Below the pieces are notes generated by a model that was not told where the DNA came from, ran no database searches, and saw nothing but the letters and a program-made list of their open reading frames with translations. Of a stretch of 14,564 nucleotides of DNA, positions 1 to 8,407 are shown one piece after another (the stretch's first letter is position 1; each line of letters begins with the position of its first letter). Source of the stretch: Gamarada debralockiae (taxonomy: Eukaryota > Ascomycota > Leotiomycetes > Helotiales > Hyphodiscaceae); the NCBI GenBank assembly GCA_002803225.1, contig NXFV01001932.1, forward strand, positions 1-14,564, given 5' to 3'. The position numbers and the translations under genes were made by a program.

Positions 1-728
1 GGGGGTTTTGGTATAGCAAAAAGACCGCGCCAGCCTAGTTACGCTAGAATTTATTTAGGGGGGTGGTATCGATTGGCTTTGGGAAATGATTTAATTTCCA
101 ATCTGCCTATGAAAAATGAGTGAGTGCGTGTGCTTACTTTTAACCGGGCAAGCGGGGACCTTCCTCTGCTCCGGGGATAGGTGGAGTTCGCCAATTTTCT
201 CGGGGACCTAACCGCCCTAGCGACATGTGGTTCATTCTTGGCTGCGGGAGTAGCAGCCCTAAAAAGCTTGTATCCAGCCACCAAAACCTTGCTTCGCCCC
301 CACTCGGGTATATCCGCTCGGATATAATGTGTAAGCCCCTCTGCAGAACCGGAATCGTAGTTGCAACTCAAATTTCGCATCTAGCTTAGTTATTCTCAAT
401 AGTTTCACATGACCCTGCTCCAAGATGCAGAAACCCAGAGACCTATGAACAATTAATCTCTCGTGCCGTGCAAGCCGACATGGAAGGCAAGGCTGTAATT
501 AAATGGTGTCCGGTAAAGGAGGTCTTATCAACGCATGTGAGGAAATCACTTCCATCTACAGGCTAGGTTTAATCATCCGTCTCACATGGTTCGAGTTATT
601 ATCTAGGTTCGTCGAATTCTAACATAGTGCAATGGTAAACTTCAAGCTATTGGCAGCCATATGACCTCCTCTGATCTCTGTGTCTCTTAAGATCGTGCCC
701 TCCCCGGCCAACTGCTCGTCTCTCCGTC
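1..728. other. No recognised gene; hairpin-rich segment upstream of the chitinase
   Basis: I recognise no gene here. A 109-codon minus-strand frame (380 to 51) is open but low in complexity, rich in Arg, Ser and Pro, and matches no family I know. Within it are two perfect short inverted repeats. One is GGCTGC at 240-245 pairing with GCAGCC at 253-258 around a 7-nt loop. The other is TATATCC at 309-315 pairing with GGATATA at 320-326 around a 4-nt loop. Such compact stems could belong to a structured RNA or a decayed repeat, but I could not match them to RNase P, SRP, U-snRNA or tRNA motifs. The last 130 bases before 729 should hold the chitinase promoter and leader. They are pyrimidine-rich, and I see no clear TATA box. 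Confidence 0.35.
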
Positions 729-2870
729 ATGGCAATAATGAATCTCATTCTTGTGTTTGCTCTTGAGTTGGCACTCATTGCCAACGCTGTCCCCGGAATT
801 CGAGCAGAATCTCTTCTGGATAGTTTTGATGATTTTCGACTTGTCTCTTCTCTTCCCAATTTCGCTGAAGCTGCCGTCCAAATTGTCCCTAGACAAACCA
901 CCACAGGGACTTGCTCGAACTCGTCGCCATGCTCCAACGGTGCTTGCTGCTCTGTATCTGGATATTGCGGTTACAGCCCTGCCTTTTGTGGACAGGGAAA
1001 TTGTACAAGCAACTGCAATGCTAAAGCAGAGTGCGGAGAGTATGCTGCTGAAGGGGATCAAAATTGTCCTCTGAATGTGTGCTGTTCTCAATATGGGTAA
1101 ATATATCCAACATATATTGATGTCGTACCCCAAAAAAATGGTGCTAACAAGCAGCCAGGTTTTGTGGCACAACAAGTGATTTGTGAGTGTCATGTGAGTC
1201 TTAAACCCGAAAAATATATTGACAAATCTTAGTTGCGGGACAGGCTGCCAAACTGGATATGGAGGCACATGTGGTGATGTTACAGAACCTTCCTGCAGTG
1301 GTAACTCTGCCTCACAAAGAATAATCGGTGATTATTCTCCTTTCTAATTATAAAAGAAGTGGACTAATCAAGTGGCAGCCTATTATGAGTCCTGGTCTCC
1401 TGAACGGCCTTGTGATATTGTTTATCCAGAGGACCTCAACCTCGTAGGCTTTACCCACGCAAACTTAGCATTTGCATACTTTGATCCAGGAACCTTTGCA
1501 ATAACTGCCATGGATGCAACAATGCAATCATTAATAAATCGGTTCACAGCTCTTAAGAGTAAATACCCTGGTCTGCAGACATGGATTTCCGTTGGCGGGT
1601 GGTCTTTCTCTGATCCAGGGTCAACACAAACAGCTTGGAGCACGATGACTTCGTCATCTAGCAACAGAGCAACCTTTATTAGCAATTTGGTTCAATTCAT
1701 GAAGACGTACGGCTTTGATGGAGTAGATCTCGACTGGGAGTACCCGGGTAAGTTCATTTCGGGAGTCGAAGCCAATGCTGAGATTTTGCAGGCGCGTCGG
1801 ACCGCGGTGGCTCAGCAGACGATGGGGAAAATTTTGTGCAGCTAGTAAAAGATATGAGGAATACATTCGGCACTGCTTATGGAATATCAGCCACGTTACC
1901 GACGTCCTATTGGTACATGCAGGGCTTCGAGGTTTGTTAAAGTCAAGTGTCATTCGATTTCGAGCTCATAAAGCTTACTTCTAAACAGCCAGTCGAAATG
2001 GAACCATATATTGACTGGTTCAACTTGATGGCTTACGATTTGCATGGAACATGGGATGCGTCGGACATCTACACAGGTACAACTATGCCGCTGCTGAAAG
2101 ACAATACCCATTCTAATTCATTGAAAGGTCCTTATATAGAACCTCATACAAATCTCACAGAGATAAGTCAGGCCACCGACCTGCTCTGGCGTGCCGGAGT
2201 CACTCCTGGAAAGGTCGTTCTGGGGCAAGGATGGTACGGACGTTCATTCACACTAGCCGATCCAAGGTAAACTCCAGTACTCAAACAGTTTGTCAACACA
2301 GCATTCATTAACGGGGAGGACAGCTGCAATACGCCAAACGGAGTTTGCGAGTTTACCTCTGGAGCTAACCCTGGACCATGCACCCAGACATCAGGTATCC
2401 TCTCAAATGCTGAGATCCAAGCAATCATGGCTCAATATGATGTTACACCTGTCTATGACGAAGTCGATGCAGTCAACTGGATGACTTGGGATACTAACCA
2501 ATGGGTTAGTTTTGACGATGCAACAACTTATCACCAAAAGCTTAGCTTTGCTAACGATCTCTGTCTTGGCGGAATGATGGTATGGGCAGTTGACCTCAAT
2601 AATCAGTCGACACCAACAGGTTACGGCTCTCAAGCAGATACCGGATTAAGTCAGAGTGCCACGAATTATACGAATCAACTGACAGTCAACGCCCAAGCTG
2701 GACTAGCATGCTACACTTCTCAATGCGGAGAGTCTTGCATGAATGGCTATAGTGGCGTTACTAACATGAATGGCCAACCAGGCTATCTTTCAACGGCTGA
2801 GAGATGTGGCGGAACTGACTTAGAAACTTTATGCTGCGCATCTGGTACGACTTTGGGGACATGCACTTGA
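729..2870 (+). CDS. Secreted GH18 chitinase with hevein-type chitin-binding domains (fungal subgroup C type)
   Basis: Hydrolyses beta-1,4-linked N-acetylglucosamine in chitin, outside the cell or in the wall. The proposed exons are 729-1096, 1159-1182, 1233-1327, 1373-1747, 1792-1931, 1989-2266 and 2324-2870. All introns are GT-AG, and phases join cleanly to give 608 residues. The start ATG precedes a hydrophobic signal peptide (about residues 1-20). A cysteine-rich hevein-like CBM18 follows at about 62-96, and a second Cys-rich module with the CCSQYG and FCGTTSDFCG motifs at about 102-145. The GH18 domain starts near residue 165 (YYESW) and has the substrate motif VGGWSF, the catalytic DGVDLDWE (Glu285 as acid/base), MAYD and WMTWD, so all expected active-site motifs are intact. 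No LysM domain is seen, unlike many larger subgroup-C chitinases related to killer-toxin alpha subunits. The TGA at 2868-2870 is probably created by a one-base loss, because family-like sequence continues in another frame. The truncated product still has the full catalytic domain and may be active. Confidence 0.87.
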
Positions 2871-3291
2871 GAGGTTGGAGAGGACAGGGTCTTCCATGCT
2901 CTGGAGGATGCAATCCGGGAGAAACACTGGTTGCTCAGAATACCAACCACCATGACACTGTCAATGGTATCCTCGAAGACCAAACCTGTAATGGAGGGCT
3001 TCAAAGCTATTGCTGTGATGGATTTGTTGGTCCCCCAACTCTGCACACGACATCCACCGAGCTTGAAGAGGATAACTTCAACGCAAATCCTGTTGTCAGC
3101 GTGGTTGTTGCTACTGTGACAGAAGCAATTGCGAACGCTGCCAAATCAGTTGTTGACGCGGTAGCTACTGATTTCTGCGAAGTAGCTGTTCCAGCCTTCT
3201 TGGATGTTATCGAAGACTTTGAGTTAGCAATACCGAGTATGTTAGAAATTTTTCTGTTTACTGGTTAGATTGCTCGCTTGGCTCACATTTC

Positions 3292-3404
3292 ATCACCTTC
3301 TATCCCATCTACTCCTCTTCCTACTCCTTACCTTATGGATTCCTCTGCTCTCTACCCTACCCTGTTCTTTACTTTTCACCCTACTCCTTATCCTCTACCC
3401 TATT
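3292..3404. repeat. Degenerate CCTACTCC/CTACCC pyrimidine tract in intron 7
   Basis: About 110 nt of almost pure C/T with scattered A, built from variants of CTACCC, CCTACTCC and CCTTA, lying after the strong GTATGT donor at 3237. The units resemble degraded fungal telomere repeat (CCCTAA) but no perfect array remains. Similar tracts occur in the next two introns of the same locus. Confidence 0.7.
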
Positions 3405-4070
3405 GTAAAAGATATCTTTTGTCCTAGGAAAATAGTTGCTAATGTTGAATCTAGTTGCCGGTAAGTTTCCACTACCAAATTATGTTAACGTAACATTAAT
3501 TATCCGAAGGCGAAATTGCAATCGGAATAGAATGGGCCGAAGAGGGGAATATAGTCAAAGATTGCGAAAAGCTGGTTGAAGATGCTGGCGATGCCCTGCT
3601 CAGTTGGGCAGGCTTCACGACAAAAGTCACTCTGTCAGATATCGTGGAAACCATTACGTCTACTTCCACAGGGGACCCCATCTGTGCTCCGGATAGCTGC
3701 TCAGATGGCTGTGCATCGAAGAGATCACTCACTGAACCGGCTCAACAACCAGAACCTAGGATAACAGGAACACCCCTAATATCGCCGAAAAGAGCTCCTT
3801 TGGAAGCCAGGGCGGCTGATCCTACTTGGGGGAACTTGGATAAACCCGCAAGTGGACAATTGGATTCCTGGACCAGCCATTTTTTTGCTTCAAATCCTTA
3901 CACGGTGACATTGTTGTCAATGGGCGATTCCACGTCGAGCTCACAATACCGAGTCTGGGACACGGATTCCATGTTTATAGCAGTTGAAGGTCTCACAGGC
4001 TGCACTTCGGTAGTTATGTTATCGCGCTGTGGTGTATACTTGGTAAGTCAGAGGAGCAACTAATAGTGTT

Positions 4071-4152
4071 CCTAACCCTAATCCCTACCCTCTATTTCCT
4101 ACTCTCTAGTCCTTACTCCCTAACCCACTACCGACCTTACCCCCAGCCCTAA
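4071..4152. repeat. Telomere-like CCCTAA/CCCTA tract in intron 8
   Basis: Begins with CCTAACCCTAATCCCTACCC, two near-perfect CCCTAA units plus variants, then CCTACTCTC, CCTTACTCCC, TAACCC and AGCCCTAA. It lies between the GTAAGT donor at 4043 and the next coding block. This is the closest of the three tracts to true telomere repeat. Confidence 0.72.
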
Positions 4153-4390
4153 TTTATGAGGTCAAAACTGACTGAAATGGATCAGACTCACCACTGGGAA
4201 AAATGGTTCCGGGCAGCCAAATCTACGGCGGGCGATGTTAATCAAAACCAACAAAACTTTGTCGACAATGTTCTTACACCACTGCAATCGGATAACTCAC
4301 CGTACATGCAAGGTATCCAAATCCTTCCAGATGGGTACTTTACGACAGAGAACAATGTTCAGGTACGTTACATCACGCATTATAGCGATG

Positions 4391-4446
4391 CTCGCTACCT
4401 TACTCCCTCCCCACTAACCTACTCCATATCTTACTCCCTACGCTAC
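4391..4446. repeat. Degenerate CTTACTCCCT tract in intron 9
   Basis: The intron 4363-4486 contains TACCTTACTCCC, CCACTAACC and TTACTCCCTACG units matching the tracts of the two preceding introns. The splice sites (GTACGT donor, TTCCAG acceptor, CACTAAC branch) are intact, so the tract sits inside an otherwise normal intron that is longer (124 nt) than the introns of the first half. Confidence 0.65.
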
Positions 4447-4970
4447 AACAAGATAACGTCCCCTTTTAAACACTAACACTTTCCAGGTCACTATTTACGA
4501 GCGTACCCTCGTTGGAAACACAAATGCGTATTACCCGGATCAGGTCGCCTTAATGCAGAACATTGTCGGAAACCTCCTGGGCATCGCGCCTTCCTCAATC
4601 GGGACTCAGTTATACTCAGTTGACCAAGACGTTGGGAATGACAACACCATAAACTACAGCAACGCTAATGGCAAAATTATGGTAACGTTTAATCCTGACG
4701 TATTCGGCGATGGAACGCGAGCTGCGTATCAAGTATGGTCCGGTAGTCTGGTGCTTGGAAATACGCTGGTACCAAACTCTCAGATTAACACACCTCTGAT
4801 GGAGGATTATTGGGATCCGAGTGATGTTACTTGCTTTTAGGGGCCTGTCTGTGCCTAAGTAATAAGAATGTGGACCTAACCTTTTTACCCGCAAGAGCCT
4901 CTTTTGCTCTAGCCTCTCCAAACAATGCCTCGCGGAGCAGTTCTACATGATGAAAGCACAATTTTGAATT

Positions 4971-6967
4971 CTAAATTACTTCATAACAGTCATTACTGCT
5001 CCCCTGCTTGTTCTGACGCAGCAGAACGATCCTTATCATCATTTCTGTCTTCACTTCCCTTCTACCACCTTCGCCTTCTCCGCGTCGATCGTAGCCACTA
5101 CGAAGATGTCCTCTTGAGCTTCCATGTCCATGTCCACCATATCGTGGATTCTGGCCCAAATTCCCCTGCTGTCCCGGGATCGAGCACCACGGACCCTGGC
5201 CCTACCTCCACCACCCGCACCACTTCTTTGACCATGATTCGTATGACCCTTCGGACCAACTGTAAACTCAATCCTCTTTAACGGCCATTCAACCCACTCC
5301 AAACCCACCAACCCCGCCTCCCTTCTCAAATTCTCATCCCTGTAAGTCCAAGCCTGAAATACTTCCCCGCCTCCCTCGGACCCCTCGTCTCCAGCACCCA
5401 GGCTCACATATTCCGCCTGGGGACCATAATCAAAAGCCTCCTTAACCGGATTGAAAATCCTCGCTTGACCCCTCGGATCATTGCCTACGCCGGCGACATA
5501 TTGCCAGTTGGCCTAGTTCGAAGAAAGATCGTAGTCCACGAGCAAGCATTCGTACCATTCGGCTTCCAGCCGCCAGCCAATGTGCAGGTGCTTTGTGAGG
5601 AATGATGCGACATTTTGGCGTGCTCGGTTGGAGGTGTAGCCTATGAGATAGACTTCGCGGAAGGAGGCATCGATAAGGCTCATGCCTGTTGTGCCGTTCA
5701 AAATCGTTCCAGCATCTCGTTTATGTCCCTACCGCTCTGTGATTCGCGCGGTCGGCTTTGATGCGCCTAACGGCCCTCAACATGATCCTCCGCCTTAAAA
5801 TCCTCCAAGAGAAACTACTTCGCCCCAAACTTCCTCGTACAAAGACGCATGTAATCTCGCCATAGTAAGTCGAAGCGCATATGGCACGTTCCCTCATTCT
5901 CGCCTTTTCCGTAGCCGAAAACACCGGCCTAGGAGTCGTTAGTAGCGTCTTCGAAGGCGCAGAGCTGGGCGTGGATTTGCCGTGCTGTGATACAGCCTTG
6001 TGCTAGGTAGGCAGAAAGCTTGGAGGAGAAATCAGTGCTGAGGAGGCCGTTGCGCGTTGTGAGGTAGGTTGTCATTGCGCCGGAGAAGATTACGTGGTTT
6101 AGGCGTTCTGGGGCTCGTGTTTCGCCGCCGAGAAAGGGACGTGCGGATATAGTGTTTGGGGGCATGGCGGGGGCTTTTTTGGCCATGGGTTTTCTGGTGA
6201 GAGGTTTCATGAGCTCGCCTTGGATTGCGGAAAGGGTGTCTGGGATGGTAAATGGCGAATGTTGTGATGGGATGGATTGGAGGAATGGTGGGAGGAAATC
6301 TGGTTCCGGCGTCGCGAGGACAGTGCCGGGTTTCTCTCGGAGGGGCTCGACGGATTTGCGATATGTAGACGTCTAGAAGTTCATTTGGTTCTATGAGTGG
6401 AAAGTCGCGGCTATTGTGTTATTAGTGGAAACGTCTCTCATAGCGCGGGGCAACATGGGTAAACTCACTCATCAACAAAATACTTCTCATCCAGCCAGAG
6501 CTTGAAATCCACATCGTTCTTCTCACAAGCACGCTTGACGTTCCTCTCTCCTCTGCCTTCCTCAACACCTTCCTCGCTAGTCATCCATACCCCACCAACT
6601 TCATCTCACTCTCCGCTTCTAAGATTTTGCTGATTATTTCTCCCACCATACCAACTCGGATGCATAATCCACTTCCAATCTTCTCCAAGCTGTCCATCAA
6701 ATCCTGCACACTCTCTGACAAGAACTTCGCTCGATGTGGTCCACATCGCCAGAATCCTCCAACTTGACTTCGCACTTCCGGGTAGAGATTCTTCGTGTCA
6801 CCCTCAATGAAACCTGAGACCTCGATTTGCTGAACGGCAAAGACATAAAGCGGAAGAAGTTGCGTGAAGCCATGGTCCTTTCGCGTTGGCAAAGAATGGA
6901 GTATAGGATTATCAGAGACGCGAAGATCTCTCCGCTTCACGTAGATGAGGACCTTCAAGTTAGGCAT
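4971..6967 (-). pseudogene. CRY-DASH cryptochrome/photolyase pseudogene
   Basis: An intact protein would be an FAD- and folate-binding blue-light photoreceptor or single-strand DNA photolyase. The likely ATG is at 6967-6965 and leads into VLIYVKRRDLRVSDNP, the photolyase N-terminal beta strand. The family blocks that follow are [185 protein letters not shown] and WPLKRIEF. A Gly/Arg-rich tail ends at 4971, normal for fungal CRY-DASH. One intron (6468-6411) has GTGAGT, CTAAT and TAG signals. Frameshifts lie near 6595, 6366 and 5700, and probably near 5155 in the tail. In-frame stops are at 5929-5931, 5815-5817, 5767-5769 and 5513-5515, the last replacing the Trp of the SNW-ANW motif. It is convergent with the chitinase. 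Family identity is certain; function is almost surely lost. Confidence 0.93.
6411..6468 (-). other. Spliceosomal intron of the CRY-DASH pseudogene
   Basis: On the minus strand, the donor GTGAGT follows the block DEKYFVDE, CACTAATAAC supplies a branch site, and the acceptor AATAG precedes RDFPLIEP. The flanking codons join in phase to the family motif before the linker. The 58-nt length is typical for filamentous ascomycetes. Its clean state suggests the gene was once functional and decayed recently enough for splice signals to persist. Confidence 0.75.
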
Positions 6968-7923
6968 AGTTGTAGTGGCGTATGGTCTGAGCACGGCTTT
7001 GGTGGAGACCTTGAGCGGTGACGTAGTCGGGGACCAAATAACGAAGCATGTAACGTGAGCGGCGACGTAGATTTGCCTTAAGTTGAGAGGCGGGTTGAGG
7101 CAGACGAGTGTCGACCGCGAACGACTTCTTCGCGGCGTACTTTTACCTGAGGAGAAAAGAAAGACAGGAAGAGATGTTCATGGGACGTGAAGGTGATATG
7201 GAAAGGAGGTACAAGGTACAAAGGTGAACCAGGAAGAGTGAAGGGGTGGTAAGATTGTGGAGGACTGCATTCATGCAGGTGAGTGTTGTGGAAGAGGTTG
7301 CAACGTAGAGCAGGGAGGAGTGGACCCCTCGTTTATTGGGAAGGAACTCATAGTTCATGGAGCGACTGAATGGGTAATGGATTGAAATTCTTCACCTGCT
7401 GCAAATACCTGAAGATAAATCGAACCAACAATTGACATTCCTCCGCGGGAAGACCCTTGAACAGTTCAATTAAGCTTTACGCCATGGAAGCCTAAAAGAA
7501 AAGAATTTAGAAGGCTCGCGCGACCATCGGAGAGTTATCGTTAAATCTTTCGCCAAACCCTTCTATACTCCTCGCCTGATCGACCAAAATAGTGCGAGTC
7601 AGCTTTTTGCAGGTTGGAATACCTCCGTCATGGTTATGCGGTGTGGGATTCGTCTGATCTGTGTGAAAAATGAGCGACCGATGGATTTGGACGACCTCCG
7701 CTAGGTTTGCCAAAAATATCCTAGCCTCGATCGATCTGCAGATCCACCCTTTCGAATTGGGTTAGCGGGCTGCGGAGATCGGTGCAAGGTAATATCGTGT
7801 CGACCTTCCGTTTTGCCTCCTCGTGGCATTTGATGCCTTGCATGATAATTTTTGTAACTTTAACCAAAACACTTTCACGTTCTGGGTGTCCTTTCTCAAA
7901 GCTCAGTTTATGTTTTTCCATTA
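6968..7923. other. Upstream region of the CRY-DASH pseudogene; no gene recognised
   Basis: Contains the expected promoter side of the minus-strand CRY-DASH gene and then anonymous sequence. Short minus-strand open frames (7358-7143, 7713-7507 and 7921-7721) match nothing I know and lack splice or family support. A 19-nt word at 7253-7271 recurs with one mismatch at 8911-8929, on the other side of the MITE. Confidence 0.4.
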
Positions 7924-7925
7924 TA

Positions 7926-7947
7926 CCGGTTTAATTGGTTTATAAGA
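7926..7947 (+). repeat. Left terminal inverted repeat of the MITE
   Basis: 22 bp starting CCGG directly inside a TA. It pairs with 8384-8405 with one mismatch (T here where the right end has the equivalent of C). Confidence 0.85.
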
Positions 7948-8383
7948 CCATATCCAACTATGAAATTGCCTTTTATAAGCAATGGTTCTAATTGACTGAA
8001 ATGGAATTAAATAAGGTTACCAGCACATAGTGGGGCCCTATTTACCTATATTAGTGGTTAAAACTCACCTATTTTAAACTATTTTTGGACTAAAACTCTG
8101 AATATAACTCCTATTCTAAGTAGGTAGGGACCAATCTCTGAGATTTGACTTGCGTTGGTAAGCTATGGAATTCTGAATTAGGTAGTGTGGTGTCGAGTCG
8201 CAGCCTCTGAGGCACTAAATTCCAGGTTATGACTCCTCACTTTAGGCTGCTCTCCCCTATAGCTACAGGCTTTCAGTCGCTATATTCTAGCCTGGGCGCT
8301 CTCCCTCAAGATACAAGCACTTAATCCGTATAAGCAACGGCTCTCATGTGATCAAAAGCGTCAATTAAGGTTGTAAGATAATA

Positions 8384-8405
8384 TCTTATAAGCCAATTAA
8401 ACCGG
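8384..8405 (-). repeat. Right terminal inverted repeat of the MITE
   Basis: Reverse complement of the left end with one mismatch, followed by TA. It overlaps a small internal palindrome, TAAGATA (8374-8380) and TATCTTA (8382-8388), which could form a hairpin at the inner edge of this end. Confidence 0.85.
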
Positions 8406-8407
8406 TA

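Larger units (their letters stand above)
2871..4840 (+). pseudogene. Out-of-frame C-terminal part of the subgroup-C chitinase
   Basis: Continues the chitinase after the frameshift at about 2866-2870. The next frame carries RGWRGQGLPC, CNPGETLVA, a Cys-rich patch ending in SYCCDGF, then an Ala/Val-rich stretch to 3236. Blocks after that are 3510-4042 (EWAEEGN through CTSVVMLSRCGVYL), about 4156-4362 (HHWEKWF through YFTTENNVQ) and 4487-4840 (VTIYERTL to the TAG). This arrangement is what I know of the long C-terminal extension of subgroup-C chitinases. The 4363-4486 intron is clean GT-AG with a CACTAAC branch site. Two junctions are not clean. Joining 3236 to 3510 in frame needs a 6-nt micro-exon at 3455-3460. 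Joining 4042 to the next block meets an in-frame TAA (4150-4152) if the AG at 4145-4146 is used, and the AG at 4159-4160 gives the wrong phase. So one certain and one or two possible lesions separate it from the upstream part. It may be transcribed as a 3' UTR of the shorter gene. Confidence 0.72.
7924..8407. mobile_element. Tc1/mariner-like MITE with 22-bp TIRs and TA duplication
   Basis: The left end 7926-7947 reads CCGGTTTAATTGG followed by TTTATAAGA. The reverse complement of the right end 8405-8384 is the same except for one C/T difference (21 of 22 match). The matches stop exactly at a TA on each outer side (7924-7925 and 8406-8407), as expected for a TA target-site duplication. The interior of about 436 bp has no long open frame, so it is a non-autonomous element that would need a transposase supplied elsewhere. 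TA duplication and short TIRs point to the Tc1/mariner (including pogo-like) superfamily; the exact family cannot be named. The high TIR identity suggests a fairly recent insertion. Confidence 0.82.

Noticed and set aside
51..380. Minus-strand open frame of 109 codons
   Set aside because: No family motif, biased Arg/Ser/Pro composition and overlap with hairpins; kept only as an anonymous region.
80..380. RNase P RNA or SRP RNA in the structured 5' segment
   Set aside because: A GAGGAAGGTCC-like word is present on the minus strand, but it lies at the wrong end relative to other conserved elements, and no SRP or RNase P core could be assembled.
411..566. Plus-strand frame with NPETYEQLISRAVQADME, faintly like a retrotransposon Gag segment
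   Set aside because: Too short, closed by stops on both sides and no zinc-knuckle, protease or RT sequence nearby.
687..1268. 193-codon minus-strand open frame over the chitinase 5' end
   Set aside because: It is antisense to exons and introns of a well-supported gene and has no recognisable domain.
2816..2886. A GT-AG intron that would bypass the chitinase frameshift (donor GTACGA at about 2847, acceptor GACAG at about 2886)
   Set aside because: The phases do not match and it would remove the conserved RGWRG motif.
5051..5281. Plus-strand open frames opposite the CRY-DASH tail
   Set aside because: They are the complement of the Gly/Arg-rich tail; the minus strand carries the family motifs.
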